Shown: in pieces, positions 1 to 7,933 of the stretch | Numbering within the stretch: position 1 is the stretch's first letter | Layout of the letters: the number at the start of each line of letters is the position of its first letter | NCBI RefSeq assembly: GCF_947179115.1 | Contig: NZ_CAMXCI010000005.1 | Span: forward strand, 124,001 to 188,000 | Length of the DNA stretch: 64,000 nucleotides | Direction of reading: 5' to 3' | Origin: Commensalibacter papalotli | GTDB taxonomy: Bacteria > Pseudomonadota > Alphaproteobacteria > Acetobacterales > Acetobacteraceae | Translations under genes and position numbers: made by a program | Notes under the pieces: model-generated | Told to the model about the DNA's origin: nothing | Databases searched by the model: none | The model's input: only the letters and a program-made list of their open reading frames with translations

Positions 1-790
1 CTGTTTTCAAAGGTTTACCCCAAGGAGTACAATGATATTGTTCATTTCCAGCAAGGAAATTAAGGAATAAAGGAGACTGAGTAAAACGCCATTTATGCCC
101 TTTACCCAATCGGAAGATATCACGGAATAATTGTTTGGTTTTTTGACGATTCAAGAAATGTTCTTGATCAGGTGCACGTTCATACGCATAACCAGGTGCT
201 GTCATAATTCCATCGACACCTAATGCCATGACCTCATCAAAAAATGTTGCAACACGATGAGGATCTGTACCATCAAATAAAGTACAATTAATTGAAACTC
301 TGAACCCTTTTGATTTTGCAAGCTTAATAGCGGCAACTGCTCTGTCGTAAACACCTTCTTGACATACAGAAGCATCATGCATTATCTGATCGCCGTCCAA
401 ATGGATATCCCAAGAAAAGAATGGAGATGGCTTATAATCATCAATTTTCTTTTCTAGCAACAATCCATTCGTACACAAATAAACATAACGTTTACGTGCA
501 ATTAACCCTTGGATAATTTTGGGCATATCTTTATGTAATAAAGGTTCCCCTCCAGCCACAGCAACGACTGGGGCACCACATTCAGCATCCGCGTCTAAAC
601 ATTCTTGAACACTCAACCGTTGGTTCAAAATCTCAGCTGGATAATCAATCTTTCCACAACCAGAGCAAGCCAGGTTACAACGTAATAGTGGTTCCAACAT
701 CAAAACCAGCGGATATTTTTTGCGCCCTTGTAAATGTTGTTTCACAACATAACTGCCGACTCGTACCGCCTGCATCAGAGGAACAGCCAT
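1..790 (-). CDS. hpnH: Adenosyl-hopene transferase HpnH, 3' end beyond window
   Basis: Radical SAM enzyme that attaches the 5'-deoxyadenosyl group to diploptene, the first step in making extended C35 hopanoids. The first 263 residues are visible. The radical SAM cluster motif C-x3-C-x2-C sits at residues 38-45 (RCNLACSGCG), followed by the glycine-rich AGGEPL strand that contacts SAM. The start at 790 is chosen because GGAGCTG lies just upstream and the protein then begins MAVPLMQAVRVGSY, as HpnH proteins do. Family members are about 380 residues, so roughly a third is missing past the left edge. It is transcribed away from dxs and the hpnM-I-J-K genes, so the hopanoid genes form a divergent cluster. 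The family assignment is firm. Confidence 0.93.
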   Translation of the reverse strand, partial: MAVPLMQAVRVGSYVVKQHLQGRKKYPLVLMLEPLLRCNLACSGCGKIDYPAEILNQRLSVQECLDADAECGAPVVAVAGGEPLLHKDMPKIIQGLIARKRYVYLCTNGLLLEKKIDDYKPSPFFSWDIHLDGDQIMHDASVCQEGVYDRAVAAIKLAKSKGFRVSINCTLFDGTDPHRVATFFDEVMALGVDGIMTAPGYAYERAPDQEHFLNRQKTKQLFRDIFRLGKGHKWRFTQSPLFLNFLAGNEQYHCTPWGKPLKT

Positions 791-1021
791 TTTTCAGCTC
801 CCAAGCCGGAAAACCGGCGTTTAAAATACAACAAATTGGATATTTATTTAAGATAAATAATATTATACGACAAGAGTAAAATCATCTTTTAAATAATAAA
901 ATATATTTCGTAAGAATAATTTTATTTAAAATCTTGTAAGTATATAATTTAGGAAACACCATAATATAATTCTATAAAAAGGGTAAATTTTTACATAAAA
1001 CACTCCCTCTTATTCTATATG

Positions 1022-1053
1022 GTGATATATATATCACATAAATATCATGTGAT
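1022..1053. promoter_or_regulatory. Two overlapping inverted repeats in the hpnH-dxs divergent promoter region
   Basis: The 425-bp gap between hpnH and dxs (791-1215) is very AT-rich and contains no credible gene. Within it, 1022-1037 is a perfect 16-bp palindrome (GTGATATATATATCAC). Its right arm also pairs with a downstream arm: ATCACAT at 1033-1039 and ATGTGAT at 1047-1053. Such overlapping dyads in a divergent promoter region could be an operator, but no regulator is identified, and AT-rich DNA gives palindromes by chance. Confidence 0.3.
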
Positions 1054-1215
1054 TTTTAAAAAACAATATTAAAATGATCGAATATACTGTTTATTGAATA
1101 AAGATTCGTATAATTAGAAGTTTCAATCTAGTATTAAACAGTTTAATACAATTTTATGAAATACAAATGTTCCGCTCATTTGTATCCTTGTGTAACCAAA
1201 CGGATGAGATCAAAC

Positions 1216-3234
1216 ATGGATGAACAACCCGAAAATCCTAAAAATCAAACCAATCCTTTAGGAAATGAATCGGCCAAATTCATTAAATCTATTCCTACCT
1301 ATGGGCGTTTTCCCCTGCTGGATCATATTCAATATCCAGTTGATTTGAACAACTTATCTATCGAACAACTTGAACAAGTTGCTCGAGAACTGCGCGCAGA
1401 AACAATCGATGTTGTTTCAACAACTGGCGGGCATTTAGGCGCGTCTTTAGGTGTTGTTGAACTCACCGTTGCTTTACATGCAGTCTTTGATACACCCAGA
1501 GATTCCTTAATTTGGGACGTGGGACATCAAGCATACCCTCATAAAATCCTGACTGGACGCAGAGAATTAATTCGTACTCTGCGCCAACCTGGTGGATTGT
1601 CTGGTTTTACTAAACGCTCAGAAAGCATTTACGATCCATTTGGTGCAGCACACTCATCAACCTCTATTTCTGCTGCCTTGGGGATTGCTGTTGCTAATCA
1701 TTACAAAGCAAAACATGATCCAAGTTACAAAGAACGTAGCGCAATTGCTGTAATTGGTGATGGCTCTATTACGGCGGGAATGGCTTATGAAGCCATGAAT
1801 AATGCTGCTGTTGCAGGTCCTGGTGCTGAAAATCTTATTGTTATTTTAAATGATAACGAAATGTCGATTTCACAACCTGTCGGATCAATGTCTGTTTATC
1901 TGTCACAGCTTTTATCTTCTCGTCATTTCCTAGGACTTCGTGACCTTGCTGCCCGAGTAGCCAGCAAGCTTCCTGAAAGCATCGAAAAAAGAGCGAAAAG
2001 AGCAGAAGAATATGCACGCTCTATGATGACGGGTGGAACCTTGTTTGAAGAGCTCGGTTTTTATTATGTTGGGCCAATTGATGGTCATAATCTACAACAA
2101 CTTGTTCCTGTTTTACGTAACTTGCGTGATGCAGAGCATCTTGGACCCGTTTTGCTTCATATTGTGACACAAAAGGGGTATGGATATAAACCAGCAGAAA
2201 GCTCTGGAGATAAATATCACGCTGTTTCAAAGTTTAACGTCATAACAGGCGAACAAACAAAAGCGCCTCCTGGTCCTGCTTCATATACCTCTGTTTTTAG
2301 CAAAGAATTGTTAAAATGTGCAGAAAAAGATGAACAAATCGTTGCTATTACCGCTGCAATGCCTACGGGAACAGGGTTAGATAAATTCGAGCAAAAATTC
2401 CCAGACCGTTATTTTGATGTAGGCATAGCTGAACAACATGCTGTAACATTTGCCGCTGGATTGGCTACAGAAGGCATCCGCCCATTCTGTGCAATTTACT
2501 CATCTTTTTTACAACGCGGTTATGACCAAGTCATGCATGACGTTGTTTTACAAAAATTACCAGTTCGTTTTGCAATCGACCGTGCTGGGCTCGTTGGTGC
2601 TGATGGTGCAACGCATGCTGGAACCTATGATATTGCGTATTTAGGCTGCCTTCCTAATATCGTATTAATGGCTCCAAGTAATGAGTTAGAGTTAATGCAT
2701 ATGACGGCAACTGCTGCGGAGTTTGACGAGGGTCCGATTGCTTTTAGATTCCCACGAGGCCCTGGACTTGGATTAAAATTACCTAGCCAAGCTGAGATTT
2801 TGGAGATCGGTAAAGGCCGTATCGTCCAAGAAATGGGAGAGCAAACAGGAAAAGAAAAAGGTGGAATTGCTATCCTTTCTTTTGGTGCACGTTTAACTGA
2901 ATGTTTGAAGGCAGCTGAAAATTTAACAGAGCAAGGTTACTCACCGACAATTATTGATGCACGATTTGCAAAACCGCTGGATACAGATTTAATCAACCAA
3001 ATTGCTCGTAATCATAAAGTATTAATCACAATAGAAGAAGGTTCTCGTGGTGGTTTTGGCGCTTTTGTAATGGAACATCTTGCGGGAAATGGTTTGTTAG
3101 ATAATATTCGCTTTAGACCCATGGTTATTCCAGATTTTTTCATTCACCATGATACGCAAACAGCACAATATGCTCAAGCAGGTTTGGATGCCACATCAAT
3201 TGTAAAAACGGCTTTAAAAGCTATTGGGGCTTGA
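1216..3234 (+). CDS. dxs: 1-deoxy-D-xylulose-5-phosphate synthase
   Basis: Thiamine-diphosphate enzyme that condenses pyruvate and glyceraldehyde 3-phosphate, the entry step of the MEP isoprenoid pathway and so the source of the squalene used for hopanoids. From the start at 1216 the protein has 672 residues. Visible landmarks are the GGHLGA loop with catalytic His near residue 72, the GDGS thiamine/Mg motif near 181, and GIAEQHAV with the catalytic Glu near 406. An upstream in-frame ATG exists at 1156, but GGATGAG precedes 1216 and the residues between them look unlike DXS. Even so, about 30 residues precede the usual FPLLDHIQYP start, so a modest N-terminal extension remains. It leads directly into hpnM-hpnI-hpnJ-hpnK on the same strand. 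Confidence 0.95.
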   Translation: MDEQPENPKNQTNPLGNESAKFIKSIPTYGRFPLLDHIQYPVDLNNLSIEQLEQVARELRAETIDVVSTTGGHLGASLGVVELTVALHAVFDTPRDSLIWDVGHQAYPHKILTGRRELIRTLRQPGGLSGFTKRSESIYDPFGAAHSSTSISAALGIAVANHYKAKHDPSYKERSAIAVIGDGSITAGMAYEAMNNAAVAGPGAENLIVILNDNEMSISQPVGSMSVYLSQLLSSRHFLGLRDLAARVASKLPESIEKRAKRAEEYARSMMTGGTLFEELGFYYVGPIDGHNLQQLVPVLRNLRDAEHLGPVLLHIVTQKGYGYKPAESSGDKYHAVSKFNVITGEQTKAPPGPASYTSVFSKELLKCAEKDEQIVAITAAMPTGTGLDKFEQKFPDRYFDVGIAEQHAVTFAAGLATEGIRPFCAIYSSFLQRGYDQVMHDVVLQKLPVRFAIDRAGLVGADGATHAGTYDIAYLGCLPNIVLMAPSNELELMHMTATAAEFDEGPIAFRFPRGPGLGLKLPSQAEILEIGKGRIVQEMGEQTGKEKGGIAILSFGARLTECLKAAENLTEQGYSPTIIDARFAKPLDTDLINQIARNHKVLITIEEGSRGGFGAFVMEHLAGNGLLDNIRFRPMVIPDFFIHHDTQTAQYAQAGLDATSIVKTALKAIGA

Positions 3235-3299
3235 TTATCGATCACCTTAGTCTAATATCATATGATAATGTATAAGTTAAACATAGAGTAAGTATAACA

Positions 3300-3953
3300 A
3301 TGAAATTACGATATTTCTTTCTTTTGTGTGGTTTTACAGCACTTAGTGGTGCAAGCACCCAAGTTCTGGCACAGACCCTGTCTAAACAACCTATAGCAAG
3401 CACACCTAGTACAAATGCACAAAGTGCTTCTAAAGAACCTGTTGTAAAACTCTATCAAGCGTTAAGTGCTATTCAAAAATCTTCTAAAAATTCACCAGCG
3501 CAACGGACTGCTCTCTTAAATCAAGCGTTGGATGTCAGTTATGATTTTCCTGCGATTATTAGCAAAACTGTAGGGTATCGTTATGAAACTTTTACACCAC
3601 AAGAAAAAGAAGCCGTTTTAACTGCATTTAAAAATTATACCACAGCACGGTATCTTTCAAGTTTTGCTAATAGTTCAGATACCCAATTCAAAATTTCTCC
3701 AGAAGTAAAAACTGCACCTTCAGGTACAAATCAAATTATTAGTACAACAGTTGGCTCTGGTAGTGATGCAACACAAATTAATTATATCGTTCATAAAACT
3801 CCACAAGGATGGAGAATTATTGATGTATTATTAAATGGAAATATCAGCCAGACGGCAATTCAACGTGGAGATTTTAGCTCTACCCTTGCCAAGGGTGGCA
3901 GCCAAGCTTTGGTTGAAATGTTGAATAAAAAAACACAATCATTTAACAAATAA
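3300..3953 (+). CDS. hpnM: Hopanoid-associated MlaC/Ttg2D-family protein HpnM
   Basis: Predicted exported protein of 217 residues in the MlaC/Ttg2D (toluene tolerance) family. In hopanoid clusters this family is called HpnM and is thought to carry lipids across the periplasm, probably with the HpnN exporter. The N-terminus is a classical signal peptide: basic start, hydrophobic core, cleavage near the sequence VLAQT. The mature part has the helical region and the motif YDFPAIISKTVG typical of the family, then a C-terminal half with DGWRIIDVLLNG-like spacing (here QGWRIIDVLLNG). It lies 65 bp after dxs and 18 bp before hpnI. No hpnN is in the window. The family is clear; the HpnM subfamily rests mainly on context. 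Confidence 0.85.
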   Translation: MKLRYFFLLCGFTALSGASTQVLAQTLSKQPIASTPSTNAQSASKEPVVKLYQALSAIQKSSKNSPAQRTALLNQALDVSYDFPAIISKTVGYRYETFTPQEKEAVLTAFKNYTTARYLSSFANSSDTQFKISPEVKTAPSGTNQIISTTVGSGSDATQINYIVHKTPQGWRIIDVLLNGNISQTAIQRGDFSSTLAKGGSQALVEMLNKKTQSFNK

Positions 3954-3971
3954 AATAATTTCTGAGTCTTT

Positions 3972-5150
3972 ATGTCTTGTTCACTTTTTAAGCTTTCAAA
4001 ATCCAATAAACTTTTACTAAGTTGTGCTGCTTTGGGATGCATCCAAGCAGCCATTGGCTCTTTATTAGTTCAATTTTTTCAAAAGAATAAAAAAATAGAA
4101 AGCTATTCTACAAATACACTACCTAAAGTTACAGTATTTAAACCGTTATCGGGTAAAGAACCGTTACTCTTTGAAGCTTTACAAAGTTTCTGTGAACAAA
4201 ACTATCCAAACTTACAAATTATTTTCGGTTTACACCACTCTAAAGATCCTGCGTTAACTATTGTCAAGAACTTACAAAAACTCTATCCGAATGTAGAGAT
4301 TAATATTGTTGTTAATCCAGATATTCATGGGCATAATCGAAAAGTTTCAAACTTAATCAATATGTTTCCTGCTGCAAAACATGAAATTTTTATTATATCC
4401 GATTCAGACATTCATGCTCCTAATAAAAACTATCTAAAAGAGATGGTTTTAGAGCTACAAAAACCTAATATTGGTCTTGTAACTTCCTTATATAGTGGTC
4501 TTCCCTCTTTTGAATCTCGTGTTCAACATATAGCCAGTGCACATATCAACTATAATTTTATGCCTGGCGTGTTATTATCTCGATATCTAGGCCGGCAAGA
4601 TTGCTTGGGCGCCGCCATTGCCATCAAGCGCGATTTATTAGAAAAAATTGGTGGGTTTACAAGCCTAGTTAATTACGTTGCTGATGATGCGGTCTTAGGA
4701 AGAAAAATTAAAGCACAATATTTGGATATTGCTCTTGCCCCTGATATTGTTCAAACAACAGTTACTGAAAAAGATTTGTTTTCACTTTATGAACATGAAT
4801 TGCGCTGGAATCGAACAACGTTTATTCTAGAACCTATTGGTTTTACACTATCATTTTTACAACTGCCATTATTTTGGGCATCTTTAGCGGTTATATTTAA
4901 TCCACTGACTTGGATATCGTGGATATGTTTCTTGCTATGTTGGGGTGTAAAAGCACTTTGCTGTCTCTTAATTAACAAAAAATTAAACTATCCATCTTTA
5001 CGCATAATATCTTTGCTTCCTTACAGAGATTGGTTCTCTGCATTGGTCATGTTTAACAGCTTTTTTGGAACCAAAGTGACCTGGCGTGGACAAAAAATGA
5101 CAATAAAAAAACATCCAGAGTTCCAAACGACACTATATAGTGATATATAA
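3972..5150 (+). CDS. hpnI: Hopanoid glycosyltransferase HpnI
   Basis: Membrane glycosyltransferase of family 2, 392 residues, related to ceramide glucosyltransferase. HpnI is known to attach an N-acetylglucosamine to bacteriohopanetetrol before HpnK and HpnJ act. A hydrophobic stretch at residues 13-35 anchors the N-terminus. The GT-A fold follows, with VTVFKPLSG near residue 50, the DSD metal-binding motif in IISDSDIHAP, and ADDAVLGRK further on. The acceptor motif is represented by HELRWNRTT. Two or three membrane segments lie in the C-terminal third. It sits between hpnM and hpnJ on the same strand, with a 73-bp gap before hpnJ. Confidence 0.9.
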   Translation: MSCSLFKLSKSNKLLLSCAALGCIQAAIGSLLVQFFQKNKKIESYSTNTLPKVTVFKPLSGKEPLLFEALQSFCEQNYPNLQIIFGLHHSKDPALTIVKNLQKLYPNVEINIVVNPDIHGHNRKVSNLINMFPAAKHEIFIISDSDIHAPNKNYLKEMVLELQKPNIGLVTSLYSGLPSFESRVQHIASAHINYNFMPGVLLSRYLGRQDCLGAAIAIKRDLLEKIGGFTSLVNYVADDAVLGRKIKAQYLDIALAPDIVQTTVTEKDLFSLYEHELRWNRTTFILEPIGFTLSFLQLPLFWASLAVIFNPLTWISWICFLLCWGVKALCCLLINKKLNYPSLRIISLLPYRDWFSALVMFNSFFGTKVTWRGQKMTIKKHPEFQTTLYSDI

Positions 5151-5223
5151 CCAAATCAATTTAGTATTTTGAAAACTATATCTTTCTAACTAAAATAATA
5201 TAAATCAAGGGAAAACTGCACTC

Positions 5224-6648
5224 ATGATGAAAACGCTATTTTTACAACCCCCCTCTTTTGAAGGTTTTGATGGTGGTGCGGGTTCTCGTTATCAAGCAAA
5301 ACGCGAAATTAAATCCTTTTGGTATCCAACTTGGTTGGCACAACCTGCGGCTTTGATTCCTGATAGCCGTCTTATTGATGCGCCTCCTGCTCGTTTAACT
5401 ATGGATCCAATTTTAGCAGATGTGAAAAATCGTGACCTTGTCATCATGCACACATCTACTCCTTCTTTTGCTTCTGATCTTAAAGTTGCAAAAATGTTAA
5501 AGGAAACCAATCCATCGGTTAAAATCGGGATGGTTGGTGCAAAAGTTGCCGTACAACCTCAAGAAAGCCTTGAAAAAGGAGACGTTATTGATTTTGTCGC
5601 ACGCAATGAATTTGATTTTACCATCAAAGACATCGCTGAAGGCATGGATTTTAAAAATGTTGATGGAATTTCGTGGCGTGATGCAAATGGTAAAATTGTC
5701 CATAACAAAGATCGTGCGATCATCGAAGATATGGACACCCTTCCATTCGTAACCGAAGTTTATAAAAGAGATCTTCGTATCGAAGATTATTTTATTGGTT
5801 ACTTAAAACATCCTTATCTTTCTATCTATACTGGTCGTGGATGTAAATCTCATTGTACATTCTGCCTATGGCCACAAACTGTAGGTGGGCATAAATATCG
5901 TACGCGCAGCCCTCAACATGTTGCTGCTGAAATTCGTTTGGCTCAGCAATATTTCCCTCAAGTCAAAGAGTATTTCTTTGATGATGATACATTCACAGAT
6001 GATTTACCTCGTGCTGAAGCAATCGCCAAAGAGCTCGGTAAATTAGGGGTAACATGGTCTTGTAATGCCAAAGCCAATGTGCCACGCAGCACACTAAAAG
6101 TATTACGTGACAATGGGCTTCGTCTGTTATTAGTTGGTTACGAAAGTGGCAATCAGCAAATCTTACACAACATTAAAAAAGGTATGCGCGTAGAAGTTGC
6201 TCGCGAATTTACCAAAAACTGTCATGAACTAGGTATTAAAATCCACGGTACATTTATCTTGGGGCTTCCTGGTGAAACCAAAGAAACCATCCAAGAAACG
6301 ATTAAATTTGCAACTGAGATTAACCCTCATACAATGCAAGTTTCTTTGGCAGCACCTTATCCTGGAACATTCTTGTATAAGCAAGCAATGGAAAATGGTT
6401 GGTTAGATAAAGATCATGCTGAGTTAATTGATGAAAATGGGGTTCAGATTGCACCTTTACATTATCCACACTTATCTCATACAGAAATCTTTGATAGTGT
6501 AGAAACCTTCTATAAAAAATTCTATTTCCGCGCGCCCAAAATTGCTTCTATTGTTGGAGAAATGGTTACCAGCCCACAAATGATGAAGCGTCGTTTGCGT
6601 GAAGGTATTGAATTCTTTCAATTCCTACGCGACAGACATACTCCTTAA
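5224..6648 (+). CDS. hpnJ: Hopanoid radical SAM enzyme HpnJ
   Basis: B12-binding radical SAM protein of 474 residues. HpnJ is required for the ring contraction that gives the cyclitol ether of bacteriohopanetetrol, after HpnI adds the sugar and HpnK deacetylates it. The N-terminal third resembles a cobalamin-binding Rossmann fold, though no DxHxxG motif is obvious. The radical SAM cluster motif is GRGCKSHCTFC, cysteines at residues 207, 211 and 214, followed by YFFDDDTFTDD and the LLVGYESGN strand. It starts at the first of two ATGs, with AAGGGA about 12 bases upstream. hpnK begins 22 bp after the stop. The combination of hpnI, hpnJ and hpnK argues that this organism makes cyclitol-capped hopanoids. 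Confidence 0.93.
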   Translation: MMKTLFLQPPSFEGFDGGAGSRYQAKREIKSFWYPTWLAQPAALIPDSRLIDAPPARLTMDPILADVKNRDLVIMHTSTPSFASDLKVAKMLKETNPSVKIGMVGAKVAVQPQESLEKGDVIDFVARNEFDFTIKDIAEGMDFKNVDGISWRDANGKIVHNKDRAIIEDMDTLPFVTEVYKRDLRIEDYFIGYLKHPYLSIYTGRGCKSHCTFCLWPQTVGGHKYRTRSPQHVAAEIRLAQQYFPQVKEYFFDDDTFTDDLPRAEAIAKELGKLGVTWSCNAKANVPRSTLKVLRDNGLRLLLVGYESGNQQILHNIKKGMRVEVAREFTKNCHELGIKIHGTFILGLPGETKETIQETIKFATEINPHTMQVSLAAPYPGTFLYKQAMENGWLDKDHAELIDENGVQIAPLHYPHLSHTEIFDSVETFYKKFYFRAPKIASIVGEMVTSPQMMKRRLREGIEFFQFLRDRHTP

Positions 6649-6670
6649 TTGGTGAACGATAAGAGGCCTT

Positions 6671-7525
6671 GTGACTAGACAAGTTTTATTTTCAGCTGAT
6701 GATTTTGGGCTTTCTGTTGAAGTTAATGAAGCAATAGAAATAGCCCATCATCGGGGTGTATTGAGCACGGCAAATCTTATGATTGGTGGTGCCGCAGCAC
6801 AAGATGCAATTAAACGAGCAAAAAAAATGCCTAACCTCAAAGTTGGGCTACATTTAGTGGTGATTGAAGGCCCTGCTATTCTTCCATACTCTGAAATCCC
6901 TTTAATTATTAATACTGATAACCAATTCCCCTCGGATCAATTAAAAATGGGAATTGATTATTTTTTTAATAAAAAAAAACAATATCAATTACGCAGAGAA
7001 ATTAAGGCACAGTTACAGGCGTTTATTGATACTGGATTAGCATTAGACCATGTTGATGTACATAAACATATGCATCTTCACCCCAGTGTTGGAAAAATGC
7101 TCATTGAACTAAGCAAAAAATTTAATGTACGTAATATTCGTGTGCCACACGAGCCCTTTAAAATATTAATGGCAATTGACAAAACCAATTACAAAGAGAA
7201 TTTTGGTAATATTCTTGTCCAATACTGGACAAATATTTTAAAATATCAACTAAGGTGTAGCAATATGCGTTATTTAGATTGGTGTTTTGGATTATCTTGG
7301 TGTGGGCATATGAATTTTGAAAAGATTTCAAAATTATTAGTGAACTTACCAAATGGCCGTTCAGAGATCTTTTTTCACCCTTCGATTAGCCATACGGGGC
7401 TTTATCAAAATCTAATGCCTGATTACGAACCTACTCGGGAATTAGAGACTTTGTGTCATCCAGATTTACCCAAGATTTTACAAGAAAATAACATTATCCC
7501 AATCACTTGGGATAATGTTCGTTAG
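6671..7525 (+). CDS. hpnK: Hopanoid YdjC-type deacetylase HpnK
   Basis: Predicted carbohydrate deacetylase of the YdjC/ChbG family, 284 residues. In the hopanoid pathway HpnK removes the acetyl group from the N-acetylglucosaminyl hopanoid made by HpnI. The N-terminal FSADDFGLS carries the metal-binding aspartates, and DHVDVHKHMHLHP carries the metal histidines. The start is a GTG at 6671, preceded by AAGAGG, 22 bp after the hpnJ stop. The end of the gene overlaps a perfect 13-bp hairpin that probably acts as terminator for the convergent trxA. It is the last gene of the dxs-hpn run. Confidence 0.92.
   Translation: MTRQVLFSADDFGLSVEVNEAIEIAHHRGVLSTANLMIGGAAAQDAIKRAKKMPNLKVGLHLVVIEGPAILPYSEIPLIINTDNQFPSDQLKMGIDYFFNKKKQYQLRREIKAQLQAFIDTGLALDHVDVHKHMHLHPSVGKMLIELSKKFNVRNIRVPHEPFKILMAIDKTNYKENFGNILVQYWTNILKYQLRCSNMRYLDWCFGLSWCGHMNFEKISKLLVNLPNGRSEIFFHPSISHTGLYQNLMPDYEPTRELETLCHPDLPKILQENNIIPITWDNVR
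7490..7519 (-). terminator. Hairpin inside the 3' end of hpnK, likely trxA terminator
   Basis: A perfect 13-bp stem (arms 7490-7502 and 7507-7519) closes a 4-base loop. On the minus strand it is followed by ATTTTCTT, so it fits a Rho-independent terminator for trxA, whose stop codon is 20 bp away. On the plus strand no T-run follows. The stem encodes the last residues of hpnK. Confidence 0.6.
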
Positions 7526-7538
7526 ATAGATTAATAAC

Positions 7539-7865
7539 TTATATAGCAGATTCAATCCAAGTTTTTAATTTATCTTTTGGTAAAGCACCTACTTTGGTTG
7601 CCACAGGAACACCGTCTTTGAATAAGATCATTGTTGGAATACCGCGCACGCCAAATTTTGTAGGTGCATCTGGGCTTTCTTCAACATTAACCTTAGCAAT
7701 CGTTAATTGATCACCCATTTCTTTAGCTAATTCTTCTAATACTGGAGCAACCATTTTACATGGGCCACACCATTCTGCCCAAAAATCAACCAATACTGGC
7801 TTTGAAGATTTTAAAACATCTGCTTCAAAAGAAGCATCTGTAACTGCCTTTGTAAATTCACCCAT
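7539..7865 (-). CDS. trxA: Thioredoxin
   Basis: Small cytoplasmic disulfide reductase of 108 residues, the usual thioredoxin length. The active site WCGPC is at residues 32-36, preceded by the VLVDFWAEW strand, with the cis-proline in GIPTMILF near residue 77. It reduces target disulfides with electrons from thioredoxin reductase. AAAGGAATTT precedes the start. It follows addA on the minus strand with a gap of 68 bp, so it may share its transcript or have its own promoter. Nothing unusual is seen in it. Confidence 0.96.
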   Translation of the reverse strand: MGEFTKAVTDASFEADVLKSSKPVLVDFWAEWCGPCKMVAPVLEELAKEMGDQLTIAKVNVEESPDAPTKFGVRGIPTMILFKDGVPVATKVGALPKDKLKTWIESAI

Positions 7866-7933
7866 TATAAATTCCTTTCATATAAATCGAATCAATATTT
7901 ATTACTTTATACATAATAGCGATTATTTCGAAA

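Noticed and set aside
688..879. 63-codon plus-strand frame
   Set aside because: Lies mostly antisense to the hpnH start, which is well supported.
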